A stretch of DNA of 64,000 nt from Sinorhizobium numidicum (GTDB lineage: Bacteria; Pseudomonadota; Alphaproteobacteria; Rhizobiales; Rhizobiaceae). The notes below the pieces were generated by a model that had not been told where the DNA came from, did no database searches, and worked only from the letters and a program-made list of their open reading frames with translations. The stretch covers positions 1,920,001-1,984,000 of the forward strand of contig NZ_CP120368.1 of NCBI RefSeq assembly GCF_029892045.1. The letters run 5' to 3'. The position numbers and the translations under genes were made by a program. Below, one piece after another: positions 11,181 to 19,852 of this stretch (the first letter of the stretch is position 1; each line of letters opens with the position of its first letter).

Positions 11181-11297
11181 GGCTGATGCATCTGGCGGCT
11201 TTCTCCTCCCCAGCCGCTGCATCAGCTGTTCCCCTCTGGAGGTTTTGAAACCTTCACAACTGAAAGGGCCCAAGTTCTCTTGTGGCCCTCTTTTTTT
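11181..11297 (+). ncRNA. Trans-acting sRNA, alpha-r14/NfeR1-like, copy 2
   Basis: This is a close relative of the RNA at 10978-11097, in the same orientation 84 nt downstream. The 5' part folds better here: CTGATGCA (11183-11190) pairs with TGCATCAG (11218-11225), and an inner GCGGCT/AGCCGC stem presents TTCTCCTCCCC in the loop. The middle CTGTTCCCCTCTGGAGG and the terminator (AAGGGCC...GGCCCT, seven Ts to 11297) are almost identical between copies. Compensating differences in the first stem suggest that both RNAs are maintained by selection. An independent promoter implies separate control. Confidence 0.82.
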
Positions 11298-11325
11298 ACC
11301 CTGCTCAAATTCACGCGGTTGTGAC

Positions 11326-11375
11326 TTGCATATCGATGAACATCGATACATGTATCGATAAAACGCGATATATCG
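11326..11375 (+). promoter_or_regulatory. Operator cluster of TATCGATA palindromes before the arsR-type gene
   Basis: Three overlapping palindromes lie here: TATCGAT-GAAC-ATCGATA (11331-11348), ATCGATACATGTATCGAT (11342-11359, perfect) and CGATATATCG (11366-11375). A possible promoter, TTGCAT (11326-11331) and CATGTA (11349-11354) with 17-nt spacing, is embedded in them. ArsR/SmtB repressors bind AT-rich dyads over their own promoters, so autoregulation by the next gene is the simplest reading. Confidence 0.65.
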
Positions 11376-11377
11376 AA

Positions 11378-11674
11378 ATGGCGATGGATAGAGACGAAAT
11401 TCTGAAAGCCTTGGCGCACCCGGCGCGGATAAACATTCTGACCTGGCTGAAGGAGCCGGAGGCGCATTTCTCCGGCCAGGAGCATCCGCTCGATTTGGGT
11501 GTTTGCGCGGGGCAGTTCGAGCGCTGCGGCCTGTCGCAGTCGACGGTGTCCTCACACTTGGCCGTGCTGCAGCGCGCCGGATTGGTGACGACGCGCCGTG
11601 TCGGCCAGTGGGTCTTCTACAAGCGCAACGAGGAAACGATCGCTGGTTTCCTGAAGGAAATCGGCAGCCTCTGA
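11378..11674 (+). CDS. ArsR-family transcriptional repressor
   Basis: The 98-residue winged-helix protein has the ArsR signature: an ALAHPARINILTWL helix followed by the recognition part CGLSQSTVSSHLAVLQRAGLVTTRRVGQWVFYKRN. Cysteines are present near residues 46 and 51, but the classic ELCVCDL metal site is not. It may sense an electrophile or organic ligand rather than a metal. I chose ATG 11378; ATG 11384 is close behind, and upstream in-frame codons run through the operator palindromes. It precedes the Old Yellow Enzyme gene by 53 nt and probably controls it and itself. Confidence 0.88.
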   Translation: MAMDRDEILKALAHPARINILTWLKEPEAHFSGQEHPLDLGVCAGQFERCGLSQSTVSSHLAVLQRAGLVTTRRVGQWVFYKRNEETIAGFLKEIGSL

Positions 11675-11727
11675 CCTCCCTATTTCTCCTCCTCCCAGGT
11701 CTCAACCGAAAACGGAAAGGACACTTC

Positions 11728-12849
11728 ATGGCTTCTCTCTTCGACCCGATCACCATCGGCGACATAGCCCTCAAAAGTCGTGTCGTGATGGCGCCGCTCA
11801 CTCGGAACCGGTCTCCCGGAGCGGTGCCCAACACGCTCAACGCTACCTACTATGAGCAGCGGGCGTCCGCCGGGCTGCTCATCACGGAAGGGACGGCGAT
11901 CACACATCAGGGTCAGGGTTATGCCGACGTACCCGGCCTCTATACGCCGGAAGCGCTTGAGGGCTGGCGCAAGGTGACCGACGCGGTCCATAAGGCGGGC
12001 GGCAAGATCGCCGTCCAGATGTGGCATGTCGGCCGGATTTCGCACACCTCGCTGCAGCCGGATGGCGGCAAGCCGGTTGCCCCGTCGGCTATCCGCGCCA
12101 AATCGAAGACCTACCTCGTCAACGAGGACGGAACGGGTAGTTTTGCCGAAACCTCGGAACCGCGGGCGTTGGAGCTGGCGGAGATTGCCGGGATTGTCGA
12201 GGATTATCGCAAGGCGGCGCGCGCTGCGCTCGATGCCGGTTTCGACGGCGTCGAGATCCATGCCGCCAACGGTTACCTGGTCGATCAGTTCCTGCGCTCC
12301 GGTTCCAACGAACGCACCGACGCCTATGGCGGCTCGATCGAAAACCGCGCCCGTTTCCTCTTCGAGGTGGTCGACGCTATCACCGAACAGGCTGGCTCGG
12401 GCCGGGTCGGCATCCGTATTTCGCCGGTCACTCCGGCCAACGACGCCTTCGATCCGGAGCCGCAACCGCTCTTCACCTATGTCGTGGAGAAGCTGGCCCG
12501 CTACCCGCTCGCCTACATCCACGTCATCGAAGGCGCGACCGGCGGCCCGCGCGACCACCAGCAGGGCGAGCGCCCCTTCGACTATGCGGCGCTTCGTGCC
12601 GTTTACACGGCGGCCGGCGGTAAGGCGGCGTGGATGACGAACAATGGTTACGATCGCGATCTGGCGATAATGGCCGTCGAAAGCGGCGAAACCGATCTGG
12701 TCGCGTTCGGCAAGCCGTTCATTGCCAATCCGGACCTCGTGCGCAGGCTGAAGGACAACGCTCCGCTTAACGCGCCGGATAACGCGACCTTTTATGGCGG
12801 CGACGCCCGGGGTTACACGGATTATCCGGTGCTCGAACAAGTCGCCTGA
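11728..12849 (+). CDS. Old Yellow Enzyme-family alkene reductase (NemA-like)
   Basis: The 373-residue FMN-dependent TIM-barrel enzyme reduces activated alkenes such as N-ethylmaleimide or enones with NAD(P)H. Visible features are the N-terminal strand LFDPITIGDIALKSRVVMAPLTRNRS, the FMN-binding QMWHVGR segment, the substrate-binding HAANGYLVDQFLRSGSNERTDAYGGS block with its conserved His and Asn, and the C-terminal phosphate loop region LVAFGKPFIANPDLVRRL. ATG 11728 has an AAGGA ribosome site. Pairing with an upstream ArsR-type regulator resembles the electrophile-responsive nemRA arrangement, although NemR itself is a TetR protein. The physiological substrate is unknown. Confidence 0.93.
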   Translation: MASLFDPITIGDIALKSRVVMAPLTRNRSPGAVPNTLNATYYEQRASAGLLITEGTAITHQGQGYADVPGLYTPEALEGWRKVTDAVHKAGGKIAVQMWHVGRISHTSLQPDGGKPVAPSAIRAKSKTYLVNEDGTGSFAETSEPRALELAEIAGIVEDYRKAARAALDAGFDGVEIHAANGYLVDQFLRSGSNERTDAYGGSIENRARFLFEVVDAITEQAGSGRVGIRISPVTPANDAFDPEPQPLFTYVVEKLARYPLAYIHVIEGATGGPRDHQQGERPFDYAALRAVYTAAGGKAAWMTNNGYDRDLAIMAVESGETDLVAFGKPFIANPDLVRRLKDNAPLNAPDNATFYGGDARGYTDYPVLEQVA

Positions 12850-12887
12850 GATACCTGAGAGAAGAGAAAGGCCGCCGCACAAGCATG

Positions 12888-12930
12888 AATTGACCCCCGA
12901 AAGTTGGACATCCACTTTCAGGGGTCAATT
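12888..12930. repeat. 43-bp interrupted palindrome resembling paired IS3-type ends
   Basis: AATTGACCCC (12888-12897) is an exact inverted copy of GGGGTCAATT (12921-12930), and inside it GAAAGT (12899-12904) pairs with ACTTTC (12914-12919). The half-sequence TGACCCCCGAAAGTTGGAC resembles terminal inverted repeats of some IS3-family elements. Two such ends facing each other without a transposase suggest a miniature element or a deletion remnant. It could also act as a terminator after the reductase gene, but no T-run follows. Confidence 0.55.
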
Positions 12931-12978
12931 CAGGCGGCGCGGGACCTTTTTGCATCGCGAATCATCTATTCTCGGCGG

Positions 12979-13773
12979 ATGTTTGGTCCCCTGATCGAAA
13001 GATGGTCGCTGGAGCCGGACGGCGAGCCGATCGCCACCCGTTCGAGCCGGCTGTTGCCTGTCCGTTGGCGCGGCCTGCCGGCAATGCTCAAAATTGCGCG
13101 AATGGCGGAAGAAAAGTCCGGCGGTCGGTTGATGCGCTGGTGCGATGGCCATGGTGCAGCACGCGTCTTCGCGGAGGCCGGCGATGCCATTCTTCTTGAG
13201 CGTGCCGAAAGCCGGCGTTCACTCTTTCACCTGGCGATGACCGGCAGCGACGACGCGGCGACCAGGATCATCTGCCGCACCGTCGCCATGCTGCATGCCC
13301 CGCGTGCCACGCCCCTTCCCGAGCTTGTACCGCTCGATCGATGGTTCGAAGCTCTGGAACCGGCGGCACGCGCGCACGGAGGCATCTTCGAGATCTGTGC
13401 TGGCGCCGCAAGATTTCTCTTCACTGATCCGCATCCTCCGACCGTGCTGCACGGTGACATTCACCACGGGAACATCCTCGATTTCGGCGCGCGCGGTTGG
13501 CTCGCCATCGACCCAAAGGGACTCTACGGCGACCGAGGCTTCGATTACGCGAACCTTTTCTGCAATCCCGAACTGCCTGTCGTGACCGCGCCGGGGCGCC
13601 TGCAAAAGCAATTCGCGATCGTCCTGACGGAAGCGCGCCTCGAAGCGCCGCGACTTCTGCGGTGGATACTCGCCTACGCCGGTCTCTCGGCGGCCTGGTT
13701 TCTGCAAGACGGCGAAAGCGCTGAAAACAACTTGGTGGTGGCCGAGATTGCAGCCGCCGAGCTGAACCACTAG
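12979..13773 (+). CDS. Aminoglycoside/hydroxyurea antibiotic-resistance kinase, APH(6)-like
   Basis: The 264-residue product has the eukaryotic-kinase-like fold of small-molecule phosphotransferases. The catalytic loop HGDIHHGNIL lies near residues 158-167, and the Mg-binding IDPKGLYGDRGFDYANLFCNP follows with its aspartate. This IDPKG-GD-YD/A-NL block is typical of the APH_6_hur family (streptomycin 6-kinase, StrB-like; hydroxyurea kinase). The chromosomal copy may be an intrinsic kinase of unknown substrate and need not give resistance. Start choice is uncertain: ATG 12979 gives family-like length, and ATG 12904 would begin inside the palindrome. It sits in an accessory patch beside an IS-like remnant. 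Confidence 0.8.
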   Translation: MFGPLIERWSLEPDGEPIATRSSRLLPVRWRGLPAMLKIARMAEEKSGGRLMRWCDGHGAARVFAEAGDAILLERAESRRSLFHLAMTGSDDAATRIICRTVAMLHAPRATPLPELVPLDRWFEALEPAARAHGGIFEICAGAARFLFTDPHPPTVLHGDIHHGNILDFGARGWLAIDPKGLYGDRGFDYANLFCNPELPVVTAPGRLQKQFAIVLTEARLEAPRLLRWILAYAGLSAAWFLQDGESAENNLVVAEIAAAELNH

Positions 13774-13780
13774 TCGTGAA

Positions 13781-13919
13781 GTGTACGATCACGAGCGCTG
13801 CTACGTGCAGGGGGAGACCACGCCGGAGAGCAACATGCAAATCAGCGATGAGCAAACCGGCACATGAAGGAGGTCGCATGAAATTCGGCCGCTACGTCGA
13901 TCTCACCTCATGTACTTGA
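13781..13919 (+). other. Possible short gene remnants
   Basis: From the GTG at 13781 a 28-residue frame (VYDHERCYVQGETTPESNMQ...) runs to TGA at 13865-13867. A second frame, MKFGRYVDLTSCT, starts at ATG 13878 behind an excellent GGAGG site and stops at 13919. Both have coding-like composition but are too short to identify. They may be leftovers of a deleted gene near the accessory patch. Nothing else is seen up to 14018. Confidence 0.2.
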
Positions 13920-14018
13920 TGCTCAAACCAGCTTTGCGAACTGACAGTCGCCTCGGCAGTTTTTCGTCCTCGACGAAGATGCTATGTATGCTTCCCTCGT
14001 TTGTCGCTGAGGAGCCGC

Positions 14019-15005
14019 ATGGTCGAGCAAGGCAGGGCGGGCAGATGCCGCATCTGGGACGGCCGAATGGGACATCTGGTGCGCGCTGTCGCGGCCGCGC
14101 TGTCGATTTGCGCCTGCCTGGCCGCAGCTATCCCGCGCCCGGTCGAAGCCCGCACCGACGCGCCGGTCGTTCCGCGAAAATGCCTCTATTCGGGTTTCTC
14201 CGCGGCCAACCCGCTTGTTCCGCTTTGCATAACTCGTGAGAATTTTGCCCAGGATGTTTGCCGCATCATTGAGCACTATGCCGCGACGAACGACCTGCCG
14301 GCGCCGTTCTTTGCCCGCTTGATCTGGCGCGAGAGCCTGTTCCAGCCAGACGCCATCAGTCCAAAGGGCGCCGAGGGAATTGCCCAATTCATGCCGGGAA
14401 CGGCAAAGCTGCGCGGCTTGGCCAACAGTTTCGATGCGGTCGCGGCCCTCGGAAAATCGGCCGAGTATCTGAGCGAACTCAATCTGCGCTACGGAAATCT
14501 CGGTTTTGCCGCAGCCGCCTACAATGCCGGCGAGGCTGGGTTGGAGCGCTTCCTGGAGACCGATTGGATCCCCTATGAAACGCGCGATTACGTGCGGGCG
14601 ATCACTGCCCATCCGGTGGAGGATTGGAGAGACAACCCGCCGAAATCGCTCGACCTCGCGCTCGACAAGAACAGGAACTTCCTCGACGGATGCGTTGCGC
14701 TCGCCAGCACCCGAAGGCTGCGTGAGATCGTCGTCGCTGACGAGGCAAACTGGGCTCCTTGGGGCGTCCAAATGGCGGCGCATTACCAGAAATCCATAGC
14801 GCAGCGCTTGTTCCTGAACGCCGTGAAGAGGCTGCCGGCGCCAATCAATGGCGAAAAGGCGCTCCTTGTCCGCGAGCGCAACGGAAGCTTCGGAGCGAGA
14901 AGCCGCTACGCCGCCCGTATCGGCCGACAATCGCAAGCCGAGGCGAATGCGCTCTGCGCCGCCATTCGCAAGAGCGGCGGCGCGTGCCTCGTTTTCAAGA
15001 ATTGA
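14019..15005 (+). CDS. Lytic murein transglycosylase, SLT family, exported
   Basis: The 328-residue product cleaves peptidoglycan glycan strands in the periplasm. A cationic N-terminus and a hydrophobic stretch (HLVRAVAAALSICACLAAAI) ending at a likely signal-peptidase site around VEA form the export signal. The Slt-type domain follows: FFARLIWRESLFQPDAISPKGAEGIAQFMPGTA, with the catalytic Glu in WRES, and then NLRYGNLGFAAAAYNAG. The C-terminal ~60 residues (SRYAARIGRQSQAEANALCAAIRKSGGACLVFKN) look like a SPOR-like tail. ATG 14019 has a GAGGAG ribosome site; ATG 14067 gives a shorter signal peptide and is possible. It has no operon partner. Confidence 0.9.
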   Translation: MVEQGRAGRCRIWDGRMGHLVRAVAAALSICACLAAAIPRPVEARTDAPVVPRKCLYSGFSAANPLVPLCITRENFAQDVCRIIEHYAATNDLPAPFFARLIWRESLFQPDAISPKGAEGIAQFMPGTAKLRGLANSFDAVAALGKSAEYLSELNLRYGNLGFAAAAYNAGEAGLERFLETDWIPYETRDYVRAITAHPVEDWRDNPPKSLDLALDKNRNFLDGCVALASTRRLREIVVADEANWAPWGVQMAAHYQKSIAQRLFLNAVKRLPAPINGEKALLVRERNGSFGARSRYAARIGRQSQAEANALCAAIRKSGGACLVFKN

Positions 15006-15058
15006 CGGAAGTTTTCCGGTGCACGGCCGAGCGCCGCGCGTTTGTCCGATCTGAGGAA

Positions 15059-16021
15059 TTATGCAACGGCAGCAGCGGACAACTGCGGAACTGGTTTCGG
15101 AGGACGGCAGCCGAGCGATGCGAGGGTGGTGCTGACGGCCTGGTCGATCGGCGTATGCGGCTCCTCGCCAAGTAATTTGATCAGCCGATCATTGCGCATT
15201 TCAAGTCCTTCTCGCCAGAGATAGCGCATCTCCCGGAGCTCGTTGAAGAAAGGCACAAAGGGGGAGGCGATCGCCAGGAGCCACCGGAGAAAGGACCGGA
15301 CCTTGAGGTCCCCGCCTGCCGCACGGCTAATCTGTGCGATCATCTTCGTGCCGTCATCGTCGAGGAAGCCTCGCATATGTTAGACGGCGAAAGCCGGGAG
15401 TGTTTCGGCTCGCTCGATCAGACCGACCATCGGTTCCGCAACGTCGGGCAGATACGCCCATTGATGGCGATCCCTTTCGGCCGGGATAGGTGATCGACGT
15501 CAGTGGTTTGCCTGGCTTCACCAGCCCCTGGGAAAACCAGTTGTTTGCGGCGTTAGGACCGAAGAAATCCCCTACCCGCAGAATGATGACACCGGTACCT
15601 GCGTCAGACGCTGCCTTTAGCCGGCCCTCCATCTCCTTGCGGACCGCACCCTTGCTCGTCTTTGGGTTGTGCGGCGAATTCTCATGGAGAACCGGAAAGG
15701 CATCAGGCCCGAAGTTGTAGACTGGGCCGGCACGATGCGGGCGCCGACCGCGCTGGCTGCGGCGATGATGTTGTCAAATATCGGCAACACCAGCTTGCCC
15801 CAATTGCGATAGCCGGGCGGATCGACTGCATGGATCATGACCGCCGCGCCTTCAGCGACGTCCTCACGTCGGTCGCATTCATTGCGTCGCCCTGAATCCA
15901 CTCGAAGGCCGGTGCCTTTCCGCCTTTTCGGCATTGCGGTCCAACATCCGGCAGTAGCGCCCGGCGCCGACCATGGTGCCGATATGATCCCGCTTGAGAA
16001 ACGCTTCTTGCGCGCTTCCAC
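15059..16021 (-). pseudogene. Frameshifted NAD(P)-dependent epimerase/SDR pseudogene
   Basis: Reading leftwards, segments of one extended-SDR epimerase appear in successive different frames. FEWIQGDAMNATDV lies near 15880-15925. EGAAVMIHAVDPPGYRNWGKLVLPIFDNIIAAASAVGARIV follows near 15740-15860. Then come NFGPDAFPVLHENSPHNPKTSKGAVRKEMEGRLKAASDAGTGVIILRVGDFFGPN to YPGRKG, then HQWAYLPDVAE, and finally MRGFLDDDGTKMIAQI down to the stop at 15059-15061. At least four frame changes are needed, and the N-terminal GxxGxxG nucleotide motif is gone. Several independent shifts argue for a real pseudogene rather than one sequencing error. Its 5' remains overlap the gyrA terminator. Confidence 0.85.
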
Positions 16022-16024
16022 GAA

Positions 16025-16060
16025 TACAAAAGGGAGGCCCAGGTTAAACCAGGGCCTCCC
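16025..16060 (-). terminator. Intrinsic terminator of gyrA
   Basis: GGGAGGCCC (16032-16040) and GGGCCTCCC (16052-16060) form a perfect 9-bp stem, extended by GGTT/AACC in the loop. Read on the minus strand it is followed by TTTTGTATT. It lies 36 nt past the gyrA stop. Confidence 0.85.
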
Positions 16061-16096
16061 TCAAATCTCTGTTCTGGACGAAGCTTCGCGCCCCGA

Positions 16097-18877
16097 TCAC
16101 TCCTCAGCGTCGGCCGGCGGCTCGGCTACGATGGCCTCGCCGGCGGTGACGATCTCTTCGATCTCGTCCTCGCCCTCCGGTTCGCTGATCCGCTCGACCG
16201 ATACCACCTTCTCATCCTTGGCGGTCGAGAAAATCGTAACGCCCTTGGTGGCGCGGCTCGCCAACCGAATGCCGTCGACCGGCACGCGGATGAGCTGGCC
16301 GCCGTCTGAAACGAGCATGATCTGGTCGTTGTGCTCGACCGGGAAGGTCGCAACCAGTTCGCCGATTTCTGCCGTTTTCGAGGTATCGGTAGCGCGAATG
16401 CCCTTGCCGCCGCGGCCGGAGGTGCGGAAATCGTAGGACGAAGAGCGCTTGCCGAAGCCCTTCTCGGAGACCGTCAGCACGAATTGTTCGCGCGCTTTCA
16501 GTTCTTCGTAGCGCTCGTTGGACAGCTCGCCGCCGTCGATGACGTCTTCGCCGACAAGCGCAATTTCCTCTTCTTCACCGTTCGTGCGTCGTTCCGCTGC
16601 AGCACGCTTCAGATAGGCGGCACGTTCCCACGGTTCGGCTTCGACATGGCCGACAATCGCCATCGAGATGATGCGGTCGTCCTCGCCAAGAGAAATTCCG
16701 CGTACACCGATCGAGTTGCGACCGGCGAATACGCGCACGTCGGAGACGGGGAAGCGAATGCACTGGCCGAGCGCCGTCGTCAGCAGCACGTCGTCGAGCT
16801 CGGTGCAGGTGTCGACCGAGAGGATCTCGTCGCCCTCCTCGTCGAGCTTCATCGCGATCTTGCCATTGCGGTTGACCTGGATGAAATCCGACAGCTTGTT
16901 GCGCCGGACCGTGCCGCGCGTCGTCGAGAACATGACGTCCAGGTTCTCCCAGGTGGCTTCATCCTCGGGCAACGGCATGATCGTGGTGATGCGTTCGCCT
17001 GGCGCCAGCGGCAGCATGTTGATGAGCGCCTTGCCACGCGACTGCGGCGTGCCGATCGGCAGTCGCCAGACCTTCTCCTTGTAGACGATGCCGCGCGAGG
17101 AGAAGAACAGGACCGGCGTGTGGGTGTTGGCGACGAATAGCCGGGTAACGAAATCCTCGTCCCGCGTCGCCATGCCGGAACGGCCCTTGCCGCCGCGACG
17201 CTGCGCCCGATATGTCGTCAGGGGCACGCGCTTGATATAGCCGAGGTGGGAAACGGTGACGACCATGTCCTCCTGAGCGATCAGGTCCTCGTCTTCCATC
17301 TCCGGTCCGCCTTCGGCGATCTCGGTGCGGCGCGGCGTACCGAATTCGTCGCGGACTGCTTCCAGCTCCTGTTTGACGATTCCCATGATGCGCAGGCGCG
17401 AGGAGAGAATGTCGAGATAATCCTTGATCTCATCGCCGATCTTATTGAGCTCATCGCCGATTTCGTCGCGGCCGAGCGCGGTCAGGCGCTGCAGGCGCAG
17501 GTCGAGGATGGCGCGGGCCTGTTCTTCGGAAAGATTGTAGGTGTTGTCCTCGTTGATCCGGTGGCGTGGATCGTCGATCAGTCGGATCAGGGCGTCGACG
17601 TCATGGGCGGGCCAACGGCGGGTCATCAGCTGTTCGCGCGCCGTTTGCGGGTCGGGCGCCTGGCGAATGAGCTTGATCACCTCGTCGATATTGGCCACCG
17701 CGATGGCGAGGCCGACCAAGACATGCGCCCTCTCCCGCGCCTTGCGCAGCAGATATTTTGTTCGCCGGCTAACAACTTCCTCGCGGAACGAGACGAAGGC
17801 GCGCAGCATGTCGAGCAGAGTCATCTGCTCCGGCTTGCCGCCATTTAGCGCGACCATATTGCAGCCGAAGGAAGTCTGCAGCGGCGTGTAACGGTAGAGC
17901 TGGTTGAGGATGACCTCTGCGTTGGCGTCGCGTTTCAGTTCGATGACGACGCGATAGCCTTGCCGATCGGATTCGTCGCGCAGGTCCGAAATGCCTTCGA
18001 TGCGCTTCTCGCGCACGAGCTCAGCCATCTTCTCGATCATCGTCGCCTTGTTCACCTGATAGGGAATTTCGGTGATGATGATTTGCTCGCGATCGCCGCG
18101 CATCGGTTCGATATGGGCGCGTCCGCGCATGATGACCGACCCGCGGCCGGTCTCATAGGCCTGGCGGATGCCGGCTCTGCCGAGGATCAGGGCGCCGGTC
18201 GGAAAATCCGGCCCGGGAATGATCTGCATCAGTTCCGCCAGCTCGATCGCCGGATTGTCGATGAGCGCGATGCAGCCGTTGATGACCTCGACGAGATTGT
18301 GCGGCGGGATATTGGTCGCCATGCCGACGGCAATACCGCCGGCGCCGTTGACGAGCAGGTTCGGAAACTTCGCCGGGACGACAACCGGCTCCTGCAGCGT
18401 TCCGTCGTAGTTGTCGCGAAAATCGACCGTTTCCTTGTCGAGATCGTCCAGCAGCGAATGCGCCGCCTTCTGCAGCCGGCACTCGGTATAGCGCTCTGCC
18501 GCCGGCGGATCACCGTCGACCGAGCCGAAATTGCCCTGCCCGTCGATCAGCGGCAGCCTCAGCGACCAGTTCTGCGCCATGCGCGCAAGGGCATCGTAAA
18601 TCGCCATGTTGCCGTGCGGGTGGTATTTACCCATCACGTCACCGGTGACGCGGGCGCATTTGACGTATTTCTTGTTCCAGTCGATGCCGAGTTCGCTCAT
18701 TCCGTAGAGGATGCGCCGATGAACCGGTTTCAGCCCGTCTCGCACATCTGGAAGCGCGCGGGAGACGATCACGCTCATGGCGTAATCGAGATAGGATCGC
18801 TGCATTTCCTCGATGATGGAAATCGGCTCGATGCCTGGCGGATTTTTTCCGCCGCCGGGAGTGGTTTGTTCAGTCAA
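16097..18877 (-). CDS. gyrA: DNA gyrase subunit A (TTG start)
   Basis: GyrA breaks and rejoins DNA in the A2B2 gyrase that introduces negative supercoils. The 926 residues include the winged-helix/tower region with the catalytic pair Arg129-Tyr130 (AAERYTECR) and six C-terminal beta-pinwheel repeats with a GyrA-box-like [10 protein letters not shown]. The tail is acidic. The quinolone-determining segment reads [10 protein letters not shown], so the residue aligned with E. coli Ser83 is Met91, while Asp87 is kept as Asp95. The only plausible start is TTG at 18875-18877, because a TGA lies three codons upstream in frame. A promoter at 18915-18943 and a strong terminator make it monocistronic. 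Confidence 0.97.
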   Translation of the reverse strand: MTEQTTPGGGKNPPGIEPISIIEEMQRSYLDYAMSVIVSRALPDVRDGLKPVHRRILYGMSELGIDWNKKYVKCARVTGDVMGKYHPHGNMAIYDALARMAQNWSLRLPLIDGQGNFGSVDGDPPAAERYTECRLQKAAHSLLDDLDKETVDFRDNYDGTLQEPVVVPAKFPNLLVNGAGGIAVGMATNIPPHNLVEVINGCIALIDNPAIELAELMQIIPGPDFPTGALILGRAGIRQAYETGRGSVIMRGRAHIEPMRGDREQIIITEIPYQVNKATMIEKMAELVREKRIEGISDLRDESDRQGYRVVIELKRDANAEVILNQLYRYTPLQTSFGCNMVALNGGKPEQMTLLDMLRAFVSFREEVVSRRTKYLLRKARERAHVLVGLAIAVANIDEVIKLIRQAPDPQTAREQLMTRRWPAHDVDALIRLIDDPRHRINEDNTYNLSEEQARAILDLRLQRLTALGRDEIGDELNKIGDEIKDYLDILSSRLRIMGIVKQELEAVRDEFGTPRRTEIAEGGPEMEDEDLIAQEDMVVTVSHLGYIKRVPLTTYRAQRRGGKGRSGMATRDEDFVTRLFVANTHTPVLFFSSRGIVYKEKVWRLPIGTPQSRGKALINMLPLAPGERITTIMPLPEDEATWENLDVMFSTTRGTVRRNKLSDFIQVNRNGKIAMKLDEEGDEILSVDTCTELDDVLLTTALGQCIRFPVSDVRVFAGRNSIGVRGISLGEDDRIISMAIVGHVEAEPWERAAYLKRAAAERRTNGEEEEIALVGEDVIDGGELSNERYEELKAREQFVLTVSEKGFGKRSSSYDFRTSGRGGKGIRATDTSKTAEIGELVATFPVEHNDQIMLVSDGGQLIRVPVDGIRLASRATKGVTIFSTAKDEKVVSVERISEPEGEDEIEEIVTAGEAIVAEPPADAEE

Positions 18878-18914
18878 TGTTGATCACGATCTTTGTTCAG
18901 AATCAGACGGGTTT

Positions 18915-18943
18915 TTATAGCTGAATTAAGCTCTAAGCGCCAA
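18915..18943 (-). promoter_or_regulatory. gyrA promoter
   Basis: On the minus strand TTGGCG (18943-18938) and CTATAA (18920-18915) are separated by exactly 17 nt, a good sigma-70-type rhizobial promoter. It predicts a leader of about 30 nt. The remainder of the 303-bp gap up to 19180 shows no gene or RNA that I recognise. Confidence 0.65.
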
Positions 18944-19180
18944 TTTTGGCAGGCGGTTGTGAACAGTCTTTTGCCGCCGGAAGGGGCTTTTCTAGGGCAC
19001 GCATGCGCGAATCGGTGGGGCTTCGAAAGCGCCGTGTCGACGTCGGTCGGAGCTTCAGCAGGATCCGGGTTTAAGCCATTGCGAAGCACTTGGCTAGCGC
19101 CCCTTTTCAAGCACGCATGGCTTGCCTAACAATGCGGCCGCGCTACCGGAAAGGCCGGGGTGGATTCCGAGAGGGAACGG

Positions 19181-19810
19181 ATGTTCAATATCGATCTCTT
19201 GATCAACGCGCTGACGACCCTGCTCGTCACGCTTGATCCGCCTGGCCTCGCACCGATCTTTCTAAGTCTTACCGTCGGAATGAGCCGGCAGGAACGTTTT
19301 CAGGTCGCGACGCGCGGCTCGCTGATCGCCTTTTTCATCCTTGCCGCCTTCGCCCTCTTCGGCAATGGCATCCTCGGCCTGCTCGGCATCTCGATTGGAG
19401 CTTTTCGCATTGCCGGCGGACTGCTGCTCTTCTGGATCTCTTTCGAGATGATCTTCGAAAGGCGCCAGGAGCGAAAGGAAAAGACCGGCGAAACGGCGGT
19501 GACCAAGGACCACATCCACAACATCGCAGTCTTTCCCCTTGCCCTGCCACTGATTGCGGGACCCGGCGCCATCTCTGCGACCATCCTTCTCGGCAGTTCG
19601 TTTCCCTCCGTGGTCGAGCGCGCCCAGCTTCTCGTCGTCATCGCGGCATCGATGGTGTTGCTGTTTCTGGCGCTCGTGATCTCCGAACGTATCGACCGTT
19701 TTCTCGGCGTCACGGGTCGGGCGATCCTCACACGCCTTCTCGGCGTGATCCTGGCGGCGCTGGCCGTGCAGTTCGTCCTCGATGGCGTTCGTTCTGCCTT
19801 CCTGGTCTAG
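19181..19810 (+). CDS. MarC-family integral membrane protein
   Basis: This 209-residue protein has six predicted membrane segments and the features of the MarC/UPF0056 family: NALTTLLVTLDPPGLAPIFLSLT at the N-terminus, a central IAVFPLALPLIAGPGAISATILL and a C-terminal GRAILTRLLGVILAALAVQFVLDG. The family resembles LysE-type exporters, but its transport role is unproven. I chose ATG 19181 with its GAGGGA site over a GTG seven codons upstream. It diverges from gyrA and converges with the nucleosidase gene. No regulator is adjacent. Confidence 0.88.
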   Translation: MFNIDLLINALTTLLVTLDPPGLAPIFLSLTVGMSRQERFQVATRGSLIAFFILAAFALFGNGILGLLGISIGAFRIAGGLLLFWISFEMIFERRQERKEKTGETAVTKDHIHNIAVFPLALPLIAGPGAISATILLGSSFPSVVERAQLLVVIAASMVLLFLALVISERIDRFLGVTGRAILTRLLGVILAALAVQFVLDGVRSAFLV

Positions 19811-19852
19811 ATTCTCGCTTCAAAGCGGAGCACTGCCCTGAGGGAATGCACT

